NCBI RefSeq assembly: GCF_030463535.1
Contig: NC_132898.1
Location: 22,178,662 to 22,242,661 of the forward strand
From: Salminus brasiliensis
Lineage: Eukaryota; Chordata; Actinopteri; Characiformes; Bryconidae
DNA length: 64,000 bases
Reading direction: 5' to 3'
Made by a program: the position numbers and the translations under genes. A model generated the notes under the pieces. That model ran no database searches, was not told where the DNA came from, and saw nothing but the letters and a program-made list of their open reading frames with translations. Below are positions 1-11,989 of the stretch, piece by piece (the first letter of the stretch is position 1; each line of letters starts with the position of its first letter).

Positions 1-358
1 GGTGTCCTGTGATATCTTTGCACCAAGAAGTTAGCAGCACATCTTTTAAGTCTTTTAGTCTCCATAAGCAACAATGAGCCTTAGGTGCCCATGACCCTGT
101 CACCGATTGTTGTTTCTTGGAGCAATTTTGGTAGGTATTAACCACTGCGTACCAGGAACATCCCACAAGATGTTTCCTGATGTTTTGAAGATGCTCTGAC
201 CCAGTAGTCTAGCCATCACAGTTTGGTTCTTGTCAATGTGTCTTAAATTCTTAGATTTGTACATCACCTTCAAAAACTGACTGCTTACTTGCTGCCTAAT
301 ATATCCTATTCCTTGACAGATGGCATTGCACTGTTAATGTTCATAATGTTATGGCCGA
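1..358 (+). mobile_element. MITE family A, truncated copy
   Basis: The sequence is collinear with the distal two thirds of the complete element at 28277-28759 (shared GTTAGCAGCA, CCTGTCACC, TCTAGCCA(C/T)CACAGTTTGGTTCT) and ends with a decayed version of its terminal repeat (AATGTTATGGCC). The 5' end is left of the window. Confidence 0.75.
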
Positions 359-498
359 TCAGTGCATTTGTAAACTTGTCAGTGTAACGTTATGGTTGAA
401 CAGCGTATATATGAACTTAGAAAATTGTCATATGGAATCTATAGGTGTCATCACAAGTATAAGACAACAGTATAAGAGAGAGATAGAGAGACACTCAC

Positions 499-3400
499 AG
501 CTCCATGACGAGGTAGTAGTGAGTGCGTGTTTCATAGAAATCCTCCAGACCCACCACATTCTTATGCTTTATCCTGAGAAAAAACACAAAAGACAGAAAG
601 TGAATGAGTAAGACACCACCTTCAGGAATTACCTGCAAAGCAAAACACTGCAAAACACTAATTAATTCTCATGCTCTTTTACCAAAGTTTTGGACATTTG
701 GAAACACTTGAATGGAAATCATGTAAACATGATGTTAGAGTAAAGTGCTGTTCTCTGACCTTCTGAGGACAGTGATCTCATTCTCCAGGTTGCTGTGGTC
801 CAGCTGCTTCTTCTTTACACATTTCAGAGCGTAAAACTTCCCCGTCTTCCTCTCTCTTACCAGAAACACCTCAGAGAAGGAGCCCCTGTACACACACACA
901 CCACAACTGTTTAATAACTAAGTGGAGTGACTTAGTGGACCATCTAAATTTAATAGAGAAATACATCTAGGCACTGTTTACTGTGATAATGCAAGAACAT
1001 GAATAAAAAAAAAAACAATACAAATTACTTTATTACTATTTCTACTATTTTATTTTATTACTAAATTATTATAATTCTCTAAAAGAATTTTTAGAGATTG
1101 TAGGGAAGAACCACTTGTGTGGACAAAAGATAATTTATGCATTTATAGTGATCCTTAAATTGTCACATAAAATTATTGCCTTTTCCCTTCATAGGAGTCC
1201 ACTGTAACTATTCAACTAAAACAGATCTTTGATATCAATATAAACTGACCCAGATGCATTTATCTGAAGATGTTCCAACTGCATACTGCTGATGATGCAA
1301 CTGCTATAATCAATAGCAATAACATTTAACTAGGAAAGTTTCTGTTGAATCAGTTCACAGGTGGTTAGATTTATACCCCTAGGGATGATTACAAACATAT
1401 AATGACGCACACATACAAACAGCTTCGCTCTTTCAGACAGCCAGACACCCAAACACCAGGCATCCAGCCCACCTGATCTCACTAAACACCTGCTGCTACA
1501 CACACACACACACAAACACATGGGTGAACAGCTTTACCAAAATCATATTAGGTGAAAATCAACACCCCCCCTTTAATCCTAATGTAGTTGTCCAGCAAAT
1601 ACATGTTAGCTGCGCCTTTATTTTAACACTGGGGCAGCAAGGATAATGTACACAACATGAACAAATGTATTACAACACCTGCTCATTCACAATCCTGTCA
1701 GGATGATCACCACCCCACCTCCTCCCCAACTCCCAAACTCATCCCAAATATATTGCATGGAGCACCATCGCTCCAGAGAACACAGTTCTGCTGCTCCACA
1801 GTTCCTATACCTATTCTAACACAGAGTCATATTCTGTTGCCAATTTTTCTCTACAGTGACTAGACAAGCTGTGTGTGCATTTGCACATCTGTGTCAGGAA
1901 TGGGTGTAACCTAATGTTACACACATTTGAAGGTCCATGTGTTGAATCCCACATGTACATGCATGCTCTCTCTCTCTCACACACACACACAAACACTTTA
2001 ATCCATTAATTAAGCAGTGCTAGGATGTTCCTGTGCAGAAGGTGTGACGTCAGAGATGCTCCACATTCATTCAGACAGAGGGACGATTTAAAGCTCCTGC
2101 AGGACACATGCGCAATCCCCCCAGACAACCTCTAATAGCTCAATGAATACTCTTGAAGAACTCACCATCATCCCACAGCAGATGTCAGAAGTGCAAAGAA
2201 TATGCAAAATTACTGCACAGCTTAAGCACTTCTCAGGTGGTTGCTAAGTGTGTTGTTAAGTGATTGCTATGGGATCACTAAATTGTTTCTATGCTGTCCC
2301 AAGTATATTGTTGCCCAGCATTTGATATGATATGCCAAGTAGTTGCTATGCAGTTGCTAGGCGGCTGTTATGCTGTTCCATGTGGTTGCTATGTGGTCGT
2401 AAAGCAGATACCATAGTGTACCAGGTTGATGCTAGGGTTGCAGTATCACGGTTATCGCTGTATTACAGTATTTTCCAGGTTTTTCCACTGCTCCACTGCT
2501 TTTATTGCCTTGGCAATAAAACATGCTACAGCTACTGATTTAATTCTTTGTCTTGTTTAGATACGGGAACTAACTAAATTCCCTTAATGTCTGATCAACT
2601 ACTGTTGTAAGCATTCGTTTTACTGCCAAGTTAAAATAGGCACGTCAAATTTTGAAAATTCATGCACGTAAATCAATGTCGGCTTTCACTTCACTCCAGA
2701 AAAATTCAAATTGGTGTGAATGGGCCTTAAAACGAACACGCGCATCCTGAACGGCACACGCTTCACGCCCACACGCACAAGTACCAGCGTGCCTATATTT
2801 TCGAATGACTCAGCGCTTTTGCTGGTGCTTACCACGTGGATTGAGCATGAGGAAACAGATAAGTTAGTCGACATTTTACGCATTTGTAACAGCAAGCTTG
2901 AGGTATTCCCTCCTTTAGCTGCCACTTTACATCCACACTGTTTGCATCCTCACATCAGTTTTGAGGGTATTAGAAGTAGCCCCACACTGCTGATTTTAGT
3001 TTAGTTAGTTTGCTTGAGCGTGGAGCAGGTGGTCGAGGAGCAGCAAAGGCGAAGCGAAGATGTGCATATGCGGGCAAAATTCTCAGCTGGCTTGCTTTTT
3101 CCTTTAGTACCGGTAATAAGCAAACACACACGGTATGACAACCGTGCATTTTAATATTGTGGTATACCATAAAAAACCAGTTACAGCTGCAACCCTAATA
3201 GTGGCATATTTTCATTCTAGAAAATGAGAGGAGGCTGAACCAAGAACAGCAGACAGGAAGTCAGATTTTACAGTATAAATAAGTCCAGCCTTCTCGACAT
3301 TAAACTGCATGTAATGTGGCTAGTTCTCTCAAATGAGTTTGTCACCACTGATTTAGAGGTTGAAGTGGCTTCATTGATAAAATTGGAGCTTGGCCTCTCT

Positions 3401-4497
3401 GCTTAATCTGTACATGCTACAAGAGGCAAGGATAAAGGCTGCAACAGAGACTGTGACAGAGTCTGCAAATAAGGAAAAAGGCTACAACAAAGACTGCTAT
3501 ACAGGCAAAGACTGTGATACAGGCCTACCAGTCTCTATTGCAGTAAAGAATGCAAAATAAGCTCTGACAGATTCTGCAATATGTGGTCTAATTAAAACTA
3601 CAACAGTAAAGAAAATGAAGTCACAATGGAAAGTGTAAAAAGAACTGCAACAGAGGTTTAAATGCATGTTTTAGTAGAGATATCACTAGAGGCTTCAGGA
3701 GAGGTTTCAGTAGAGGTTGAAGTGGCTTCATTGATAAAAATGGAGCTTGGCCTCCCGTTTAATCCAATAATCTGTCCATGCCAGAGACGATCCCAGATTA
3801 AAGTGAACACCTCTTTGGGAACGGGCAAAGTAGGTCTCGTGAAAATCCACTCAACAGATAACAGCGCTTAGTCAAACCCAGAAAGAGTCTCCGATTCTGT
3901 GATTTATGACTCAAAGGCAACACTATCAGCGTGTGTTTTAGAGGGCTGTACGCTTGCGTCTTTGGACTGCACGCAGAATGCAGATCACACAGGTGTGATA
4001 ATTTGGACAGGTAAATCTGTGCAGCATGAGTGTGACTGCAACTGCTGAATGTGACATCAGAGGTGTGCTGTATAACATTATACAGACCAACCAAGTAAAT
4101 CCTGCTCCATGTGGTTGTGTCTGAAAACCTCAGAATTAGTCTGGCATTAATTATGGAATGCACTAAGAAACTAACCCTAAAACTACTCATGTGATACAAA
4201 ACCTCCTGTAGAAGGAGAAGGATAGCATATTTAAGACTTTTTGTCTTAATGAGATAAGATGTAAAGTAAAATGTTTTCGAATGGTGTTAAAAAACAAGAA
4301 AAAAAAGTTGGTTTTGATATGACAGTGATGCTATAAACCCATACTATGTCTAAGTCTAGGTTTTTCGTCAGAAACTTAAATATAAGCAGGTACTTCGAAC
4401 TGCTGACTTACGATCCAAGGATTTCCTTAAAGTCAAAGACGTCTTTGATGTTGCTGGTGACTTTCTTCCAGCTGCAGTTGATCTCCTTTCGACCCAT
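499..4497 (-). CDS. camk1g: camk1g-like Ca2+/calmodulin-dependent kinase I gamma, N-terminal exons (partial)
   Basis: Three consecutive coding exons on the minus strand: 4412-4497 (start ATG at 4497, begins MGRKEINCSWKK), 760-885 and 499-573. Splice phases agree (2, 2, 2) and all junctions are GT-AG. The 104 or so residues cover the N-terminal lobe of a protein kinase: glycine-rich loop GSGSFSEV, ATP-binding lysine in YALKCVKK, the alpha-C glutamate in NLENEI, and the hinge YLVMEL. The MGRKE...CSWKK...NI start and the residues around the loop match the CaMKI gamma branch better than CaMKI alpha, beta or delta; the paralogue (a or b) cannot be settled. The family is a cytosolic or membrane-anchored Ser/Thr kinase switched on by Ca2+/calmodulin. 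The catalytic loop, autoinhibitory helix and calmodulin site lie left of base 1. Introns hold microsatellites, a hAT-like element and part of a MITE. Confidence 0.85.
1650..1960 (+). mobile_element. MITE family D, internally deleted copy in camk1g intron 1
   Basis: Begins CATGAACAAATGTATTACAACACCTGCTCATTC and continues into GGATGATCACCACCCCACCTC, as in the 17064 copy, then into the TTGCACATCTGTGTCAG segment found at 17698. Much of the middle is lost. Confidence 0.6.
2230..2420. repeat. Degenerate 'GGTTGCTATG' minisatellite
   Basis: Units such as GGTGGTTGCTAAGTGTGTTG and TAGTTGCTATGCAGTTGCTA in camk1g intron 1, ending at the hAT-like element. Confidence 0.6.
2433..3197. mobile_element. hAT-like non-autonomous element
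   Basis: Perfect 11-bp terminal inverted repeats TAGGGTTGCAG / CTGCAACCCTA bound a 765-bp segment in camk1g intron 1. The ends resemble hAT ends, but the flanking 8-mers do not form a clean target-site duplication. No transposase frame is present. Confidence 0.5.
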
Positions 4498-5719
4498 TGT
4501 GTCTCAATTTTTACAACTGACTCCCTGTGATACAGAAATACATAAATAACAGCTTGTTAGGGCTGGACGATGAGTAAAACAACTGTATTGTGTATATACT
4601 GGGATTGCAATACACTCTGCAATAAAAACACAGTGGTGAACAAATAATGGGTCTGTATATCTACCAAAATAATTTCCTTTTGCAGGCTTGTATGACTGAT
4701 ATAACTCATAGTACATTGAGGGTGACCCCTATTTACAAAGTAGCCAAGCTGATACATAAAATATAAACTGGACCAATCTGACAGCTAAATGTAATGCATT
4801 ATGAACTGAATTAAACATAAATTAAGGCCTGTCTGCTGATATAAAATACAGTTCAAACATACATTATAATTTAATTGTCATAATGCTGATATGTGTGAAG
4901 TGTTTTTAATACATTATTAGTTTAAAACTGATAAATGACACTACAGTGTAAAGTAATGAAGGCGCAGAGAGGAGCTGAGGATTACAGATTACATTGACAC
5001 ACACAGATTACTGCCCACCTCTGACCCCTGCATGTATTGTTGCCTAATATAACCCTCAGCCCTGATAATACAGATTATAACTATAAACAGACAGTAAACC
5101 TGACATAATGCCATGCAACTGGCGAGATTATGAATATTGATAGCTAGAACTGAATAGCTTAACATCCATATTTCTACACCTGATACCATCAGCACTGCAC
5201 TGAGGATATCTGTCAGATAAAATTAATTATGTAAGATAGTTTCAGGAGTCCATAGATTTAAAACTCTACCGTGTAAAACTCTACCCTTTTCATATTTCAA
5301 TTTAGCTCTCAAACACAATGCAAATTTATGCTTCGTTGACGTTTTATATAACCTACGTTAAATTAAATATACTAGCTAGCTAACGCTAGCTATAATCAGC
5401 TAGCTATGATGAACAGAATCACTCACAGTCCTCAAAATCCATAAAACTGGCTAACTAGCCTTGAACAGAAGAGATATAACTAGCTACATTTGTGTCTTAA
5501 TTATTTTAATAATTCACTGTAAATAAAAGAAGCTGAATTCTTTCCCAGCCTGAATAGAGTTCGTAAGCAAGATAGTTAGCTAGCATCACTTCAGAAAAAA
5601 ACATTTGTAAAACAACCCGCTATTACTCTTTAAATTAAATAACAAGTACCTAAATAACACATTACCAATCATATAAGAATAATTTTAAAGACTTAAAAAG
5701 TTTTAATTTATTGACTTAC

Positions 5720-5880
5720 CTTTTACCTGATGTGGGTCTGAGCTCCTCTCTTCTCCTCACAACAGCAGCAGCGCGTGGAGACACTCCAGCTTCAACTGCC
5801 GAGACCCAAGCAGGGAGGGCGGCGCTAATGCTGCGCGGTCACGCCCCCAGTGCTAGGATTGGCTGCTAAAAGAGGTCATT
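5720..5880 (-). promoter_or_regulatory. camk1g: camk1g first non-coding exon and promoter
   Basis: On the minus strand a sequence ending CACATCAGGTAAAAG / GTAAGTC gives a strong donor with the exon ending at 5720, about 1.2 kb upstream of the ATG exon. The stretch 5750-5850 is an island of CpGs (GCAGCGCG, GGCGGCGC, GCGCGG) in otherwise AT-rich DNA. A minus-strand CCAAT box (5858-5864) and a GGGGGCGTG Sp/KLF-like motif sit just upstream. This is the layout of a TATA-less promoter with a 5' UTR exon. The start site itself is inferred. Confidence 0.55.
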
Positions 5881-7890
5881 AAAAGAATACTAATAATTAA
5901 AAACTCGACTTAGATTAACATTAACAACACTGATACTAACAAGAATACCATTATTATTATTATTATTGGTACTATCATAATAATATTATTTAAGTTTAAG
6001 ATAATTTCTTAGATTCTATATATTTTTAAAGTTGTATACATTGAAATGCAGCTCAGGTGATTCACAAACTTTGCAATTAGAAGTAGCATGAAACGAGGGC
6101 CGATTCATAAAAAACAGTCAACTACCTGAAAGCTAAAGTGGATAAATAAGCTGCTTTTCCACTTTGCTTCTGTTTTGCTGCAGGTATATCCAGCTTTTGA
6201 TGAGCTTAGTAAATAATCTAATTATGAATAATCAGATTCATCCCAATAATCTCTTATTATGTAAATCAGACAGTGATGAACTATCAGTATTGAGGATAAT
6301 GAAACTGGGAAATGAAACCCTGTCCTAAACACGTCAGGTCTGTATGTGGTCATGTAATGATGATGTCATGTCCATATGCCATGCCAAGTGCGCATGTGTG
6401 AGCAGACGTTAATCTCATTCTAAACAGACTCACACAGTCAGCACAGGTGCACACCTGCCTGCTAAAATTTAATTATTCTTATAATATGTTGATACATAAA
6501 CAATGGCCTATAGAAAGCATTCTCCCTTTGGATATTTTGGCCACCAAGACACCTGTTGGCCACCTGACACTATTCTGAAGGTATATAAATATATATATAT
6601 GCATATGGTATATATAACTATTACTATTACATTTAGATACTTACATTATTGTAATACATATAGGATCATATTATTTTTTCTTGAATGTGCTTTCATATAA
6701 TACATACAGGACTGTAGTTTAATATAGTCTGTAGTTTACCTCTGATTTAACACCGCTTGCTGAGGCTCTTTGGCTCCTGATTCATGAGGCTATACTCAGC
6801 ACTAATGCTGTAATCTATCTGCACAGGTGTTTTCACACGCTGAAATGCACCTGACCACTGATAACTGAAAGAGAATCCCCCAGACACAGTGGTGTTACTG
6901 GAGTTTTTTAACCTGGCCACTAAAACAGAAACCCCTCTGACTGGCCAGTTAGTGTAGCAAAAAAAATATGTGTAAGACTGTACTTTATTTAAACTGTTGT
7001 TAATTAATCCACCTGCAGCGCTGCACCTTAACTGAGTTCAGAACACAAACATTGAACCAGATTAGTCTTTATGTAAGCTCACACTGTGTGTGTGTGCGTG
7101 TGCATGCTTGTGTGTGTGTGCATGTGTGTGTGTGTGCATGTGTGCGTGCGTGTGTGTGTGTGTGTGTGTGCATTCAGGACAAGGAGAAGTTCAGCTCTGT
7201 CTTTATGTAACATCACCTCCTAATGTGTGTGAGTGTAAGTGCATAGGTTAAAGCGTTTGCTAGTCTTTATATAAGCTCACTTGTGTGTGTGTGTGTGTGT
7301 GTGTGTACTGAATAAGGGTGATGAGACGTGTTTCTGTCTCAGTTTCAGTACAGTTATACTGTAATTTGGCCTCTATCTAAAACAACTGTACTTCTAACAA
7401 GGGTCACCACACATGAAATTGTATGAAACCATAGAAAAAACATCATGGAGAAATAAAAATTGTGGAAAAATCACAAGAAAATCAACATTGTCAAAATGAG
7501 GACATCAAAATTCACAGTTTCATCGAAACTGTGCTAAAATCATGGAGAAAACAAAAATGTGGCAAAATCTCGAATAAATCAAAATCATTGGAAATCAAAG
7601 TCAATTTTGGACAAAATGTGAAGAAATTAACATTGTGGTAAAATTATGGGAAAATCTAAAAAATTTTTACAATTTTTTGAAATCAAAATTGTGGCAAAGT
7701 TGTGGTAAAGACAAATTTATAGCAAACAAATGGTGAACTCAAGCAAGGTTATCGTGCAGTTTTAAAGAACATGGTCTAGTCTGTTAAATATTTCACACAG
7801 GTGGGTTTAATATAATTTATAATGATGCTGGATCCATTTCAACATTAATAAATTCATTACTGAATTTGTATTGGTGATCTACACACACAG
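5881..7890. other. Spacer between camk1g promoter and the IRAG-family gene 3' end
   Basis: No exon could be supported. It is AT-rich, with several (GT)n runs at 7086-7170 and 7281-7306, a single unit of the dispersed 'CACTTTATCAGAAACCCCTCT' family near 6890-6960, and a degenerate tandem region at 7430-7740 listed separately. The downstream part should contain the 3' UTR of the IRAG-family gene. Confidence 0.5.
7430..7740. repeat. Degenerate tandem repeat
   Basis: About eight diverged ~35-bp units of the type AAAATTGTGGCAAAATCATG / GGAAAATC in the spacer downstream of the IRAG-family gene. Confidence 0.5.
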
Positions 7891-8377
7891 TCACATTCTG
7901 TAAAGCAGGGTTTTCAGATATAGCAGCAGGATGAGAAGAAGTATGAAGATTCCACAAAGCACCAGCAGAACCATCAGCATTCTCCTGTAATGGGACAGCC
8001 AGGACAGCAGGGGGCGCTGAACAGCACACACAAACCTATAAAAAGAGAAACAAGCTTCAGATTCAAACAATGCTTGTGTAGGGTTGGTTTAGGGTTGTGC
8101 CTGTGGTGTACTGAGTGTAAGTATGCAGTCAGGTGACAACTCACGCCTCTGATTGGATGACGTCAGTGGGATCATGTGACCACTCGGCCAGGCTGGACTC
8201 TCCCTCCTCTGAGCTCTGCTCTGACTTTAGTAAAGTAGAAGGCTGACCACGACGCCTCAGAGTGACCTGTAGGGGGCTAACACACACACACACACAGACA
8301 CACACACACACATACACACAAACACACAGACACACACACTCATTGTAGATCTCTCTTGATTTTAAGTAAATGACACA

Positions 8378-8426
<49 letters not shown>

Positions 8427-8553
8427 ATGATATTACCTGGGAAAGCTATCAATGTCTGGCTCCTCCTCCTGACCATCAGTGGACTCCTCATTGGTTGCCT
8501 GGGTGGACTGGTCAGCGCTGCCATCTACAGGGAGAACAACACACCTACAAAGT

Positions 8554-8595
<42 letters not shown>

Positions 8596-10671
8596 CAGAG
8601 GGAGAGAGGAAGAAGAGAGAGATAGACAAATAAAGAAAGGGAGAGGCAGAGAGAGAGGGAGACAGAAAGTAAGCAGGTGTGTTGTGTGTGTGTCTGTGTG
8701 TGTGTGTTTGTGTGTGTGTGTGTATGTGTGCATGTGCACAGTACCTCCGGGCATACTTCAGCCCTTCCTGATTTGGACTCTCTGGTTCCTCGCCTGATCG
8801 GCAGCTCTCCAGAAACCTTACCTCCAAATCAGTCAGCTGAACACACACCACCACTTTATTAATGCACTTTATTAAAACAGATAGGTCAGTGTGTGTGTAT
8901 GTGTGCTCGTACCTGAGCCTGGGTTGGTATTAGAGTAATGCTGACTCTTCGGCGGGTGACGTGCTGAAATGGAGGCAGACAACACAGCTACATTATGATG
9001 CCTCAGGCCGACTTCTTACTGGTTCTCTATATTCCACCTTTAAGGATGCAGCAGTTACATTCTGGTGCCTTAGGCCGGCTTCTTTTTGGTTCTCAATGTT
9101 CCACCTTTAATGGTGCAACACTTACATTCTAGTTTCTCAGCTGCCAGAATGTAACTGCTACACCATTTAAGGTGGATCTAATAAGATGAATTTTTACTGC
9201 AAGTGAATGATGATTTCGCTTTAATGGTAAAGAGCACTCAGACTGGTTACCTGTCTGGAGTCTCCTGCCAGCTGCTTCAGATCTCCATCCTCTGCAGGGG
9301 TAACAGAGTGCTGTTACACGCAAACAACAGGTGTGCTTGCTCTAGGTTATCTGCAGGGATCAGTACTGACCTGTGGAGTCACTGAGAAGGCGCCCGCGGG
9401 TTCGCTGGACCAGTTTTCTGGTGTGCAGGAGCTCTGTGCTCTCCACACTGTGACGTTTCTTTAGGTTCTCCACATGCAAAGCCATCAGCTCCACCCCACG
9501 ACTCATACGGGCCTCCTAAACACACACACACAAGTGACTTTGCATCATGGATTAGAGGTCTTCCAGGTCAGACATTGAAGTGGCTTAACATCTGAGCATG
9601 AAGGTCTTTCAGACCAGTCGCCAGAGAGACTCAACATTGTGGCCTACAGGTCTTCCAGGTCAGTCACCAGAGTCACTTTATATCATGACTTTAAGGTCTT
9701 CCAAGGCAGCTGCCGGAGTGTCTCTACATCATGGCCTGGAGGTCTTCCAGCCCAGCCACTGGAGTGACTTTACCTCAAAGCTGGGATGTCTTCCAGGTCA
9801 GTCACCAGAGTGACTTTACATCCCCTCCAGGGCAGTTGCTGGAGTGTCTCTCCATCACAGCTTAGAGGTCTTTCAGGCCAGCCATCAAAGTGAACCAGAC
9901 CTCATCCCTTTATATATTTAGAAATATATCTTTAGAAATATATATTGAGACTATATATTTACCAGCTAAGGACATCACACCATGTTTTGGGTTTGGGGCT
10001 TGGGGACTGTTTCTCCCTGCCTGCTGAGGAAGTGTGTGTGTGTTGTACCTGGTGTGAAGCCCCCAGTGTTTCTGCAGTGGTAATGATGTTCTCCATGCTG
10101 TTCTCCAACATCTGCAGGCTCTCCTCCATCTGCTTCACTCTCTCTCTCACCTGACAATCTGACATACACTCACACAGCATCTAACACATACACCCAAAAA
10201 CACCCACAAACATTACAGCAGCTACCACAAGTTGATGAAGGGTGATGCAGTGTTGTCTGAGGACAGGTGACCCTAGATAAGCGTGAACATTGCACCTGTA
10301 AGCTGCCTCTGGTGTTCTGCAGCTCCAGCTGCAGGTTCTCCAGCGCTACACTGCGATCATGTTCTTCTGCTCGCAGCCTCTGAGTCAGTGTGTACTGGTC
10401 ACAGTGGAACGCCATCGCAAACTGACCAAACGCACACTGAACAGAGAAGACATACCCACACAGTCCACTTTATTAACCCCTACATTGTGGTTTCATACAC
10501 TGGCCACTTTATTAGAAACACAGATAAAGGGGCCAGCAAGGTGGAACTAGAAGAGAGGGGTTTCTGGTAAAGTGGAAGTGATTGGGTGAGTGAGAGAGCT
10601 TACCTCTGCCTCCTTCTCTGTCATCTCCTCACAGCTGGAATACAGAGAGCTCACTGCGTTACTGAGGTGCA

Positions 10672-10710
<39 letters not shown>

Positions 10711-10797
10711 ACAGTAGCTCACCTACTCAGTCCAAGTCTGTCCAGTACAGAAAGCTCCTCCCAGGATGGAGCCAGTAGTGGCTCAGGAATTGGCTCT

Positions 10798-10840
<43 letters not shown>

Positions 10841-11596
10841 ATGAAACAAAGCATTCAGTTTGCTCATATTTCTGCTCAACAGTAAACAGGAATAGAGGCA
10901 GAACCTGTTTTGTTTTATATTGGTAGTAAGTACAGTGTCACAATCTCCTCCACCATCCATGCTAGATGTGGTCAGACTCTGAACTGCCCTCTAGTGGATG
11001 TATTGCTTAACATCCATGCCAACGTAAAGGACGTATGGAAGTATGTGGGTAATTTGGACATGGAAATAGACGTGTCCATCTGTGCATTGAGAGAGTATAA
11101 ATGAGCCTTTAGTGAGTAAAGTTTTCAGTTGTACCTTCATCACTGTCCTCACTGTCCCCCAGTATACCAGAATATTCACAGTGAGCACGCTCAGGCACCG
11201 TCGCCTGCTACACACACAGACACACACACACACATACACACACACAAAGAATACACACGCTCATAATAAAAGGGCCAGTGGTAAACAATAAACTCACAAT
11301 TAAGTGGACAGGGTAGGAGTTTCCAAAAAAAGGGGCATGACTTAAAAAGGAGAGGGGAGGAAAAGTCTGTACTAGTTAGTAAACATTCCACATAGGACCA
11401 TTCAGTACATACACATTTAGAAACTAGGCTGCAAAAACAGCCTGGCTATGATGTCACAACTACAAATACATTTACATCCTTACGCCCATGTTATCAGCAT
11501 ACAGCAGTTTAGCCCCGCCCATTCAGACCGACAGCAGTTAAGCCCCACCCAAATACAACCATTTGAAGAGGAAGCTGTTCTCACCTGATCATCCAT
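7891..11596 (-). CDS. IRAG/LRMP (JAW1/MRVI1)-family coiled-coil, tail-anchored membrane protein
   Basis: Thirteen coding exons on the minus strand, all phases consistent: 11585-11596 (ATG, only MDDQ), 11135-11204, 10723-10795, 10604-10634, 10296-10436, 10049-10150, 9371-9515, 9251-9291, 8913-8963, 8745-8836, 8437-8517, 8145-8276, 7891-8035 (stop TGA). The sum is 1,116 nt, encoding 371 aa. An acidic N-terminus is followed by WEELSVLDRLGL, a signature of the IRAG family, then FHCDQYTLTQRLR and a coiled coil at about residues 70-185, SRGVELMALHVENLKK, the RRRVSI segment, an acidic linker, and one C-terminal transmembrane helix (about 343-364) with only seven residues after it. Known relatives are ER/nuclear-envelope tail-anchored partners of IP3 receptors. 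At 371 aa it is far shorter than mammalian LRMP or IRAG1, mostly by lacking the long N-terminal region. It could be a third, fish-retained paralogue, so I give no symbol. Acceptor choices at 8276 and 8517 were made by phase and need cDNA. Confidence 0.8.
8993..9185. repeat. Dispersed 'CCACCTTTAA...GTAACATTCTGG' repeat, three units
   Basis: Units of about 65 bp (TTCCACCTTTAANGNTGCA, ACATTCTGGTGCCT(C/T)AGGCC), the last one inverted (CCAGAATGTAACTGC...TTTAAGGTGG). The family recurs at about 25075-25165 and 46190-46290 (GGTGGAACAGAAAATTACA). Within an intron of the IRAG-family gene. Confidence 0.6.
9545..9890. repeat. Degenerate ~60-bp tandem repeat
   Basis: About six units of GGTCTTCCAGGTCAGTCACC / AGAGTGACTTTACATCATGG in an intron of the IRAG-family gene. 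Confidence 0.65.
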
Positions 11597-11638
11597 TGAG
11601 TTCTTTAAGCTTCCTCACACGAGTCTGCACACTGTCCC
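11597..11638 (-). other. 5' UTR part of the initiator exon of the IRAG-family gene
   Basis: The exon carrying ATG GAT GAT CAG appears to begin at 11638 after the acceptor TTGACAG. All three frames of this exon upstream of the ATG contain stops, which supports the ATG at 11596 as the true start. A non-coding exon ending at 12733 (AAAG|GTAAGC) and another ending at 16696 (CCAG|GTGAGC) are possible upstream 5' UTR exons, but nothing else marks them. Confidence 0.45.
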
Positions 11639-11989
11639 CTGTCAAAGTCAGAAGTCAAACAGTCATATCTACATACATACATACACACACTGAGAGCTGG
11701 AGAGTGGAAGAGAGGGGCATCATCATCTTCTTCAGTCTTTTAGCATCCTCTTACACTTGCCATCAGTACGAGAGAATACAGACAATTAAAGATGGACTTT
11801 TGTATATGTGTGTGTATGTGTTGGTCTAAGAGAGAGAGAGAAAGAGTGTGTGTTTGCAGGGGTGATATAGGGACAGTGTGATATTTAGAAAGGTCAGGAG
11901 ATCACATTTGGCACTGTGCAAGGCTTTGAGATAGAAAGGAGCAGTTTGGTGTGTGTGTGTGTTTGTGTGCCACAGCTGGGAAAAAGTCA

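Noticed and set aside
3798-4199. 133-codon minus-strand open frame within camk1g intron 1
   Set aside because: No domain and not compatible with the adjacent exon phases.
8141-8862. Several long open frames with [13 protein letters not shown] or RERERE runs around 8.1-8.9 kb
   Set aside because: They are frames through (CA)n and (GA)n microsatellites; the real exons of the IRAG-family gene nearby were defined by splice phase instead.
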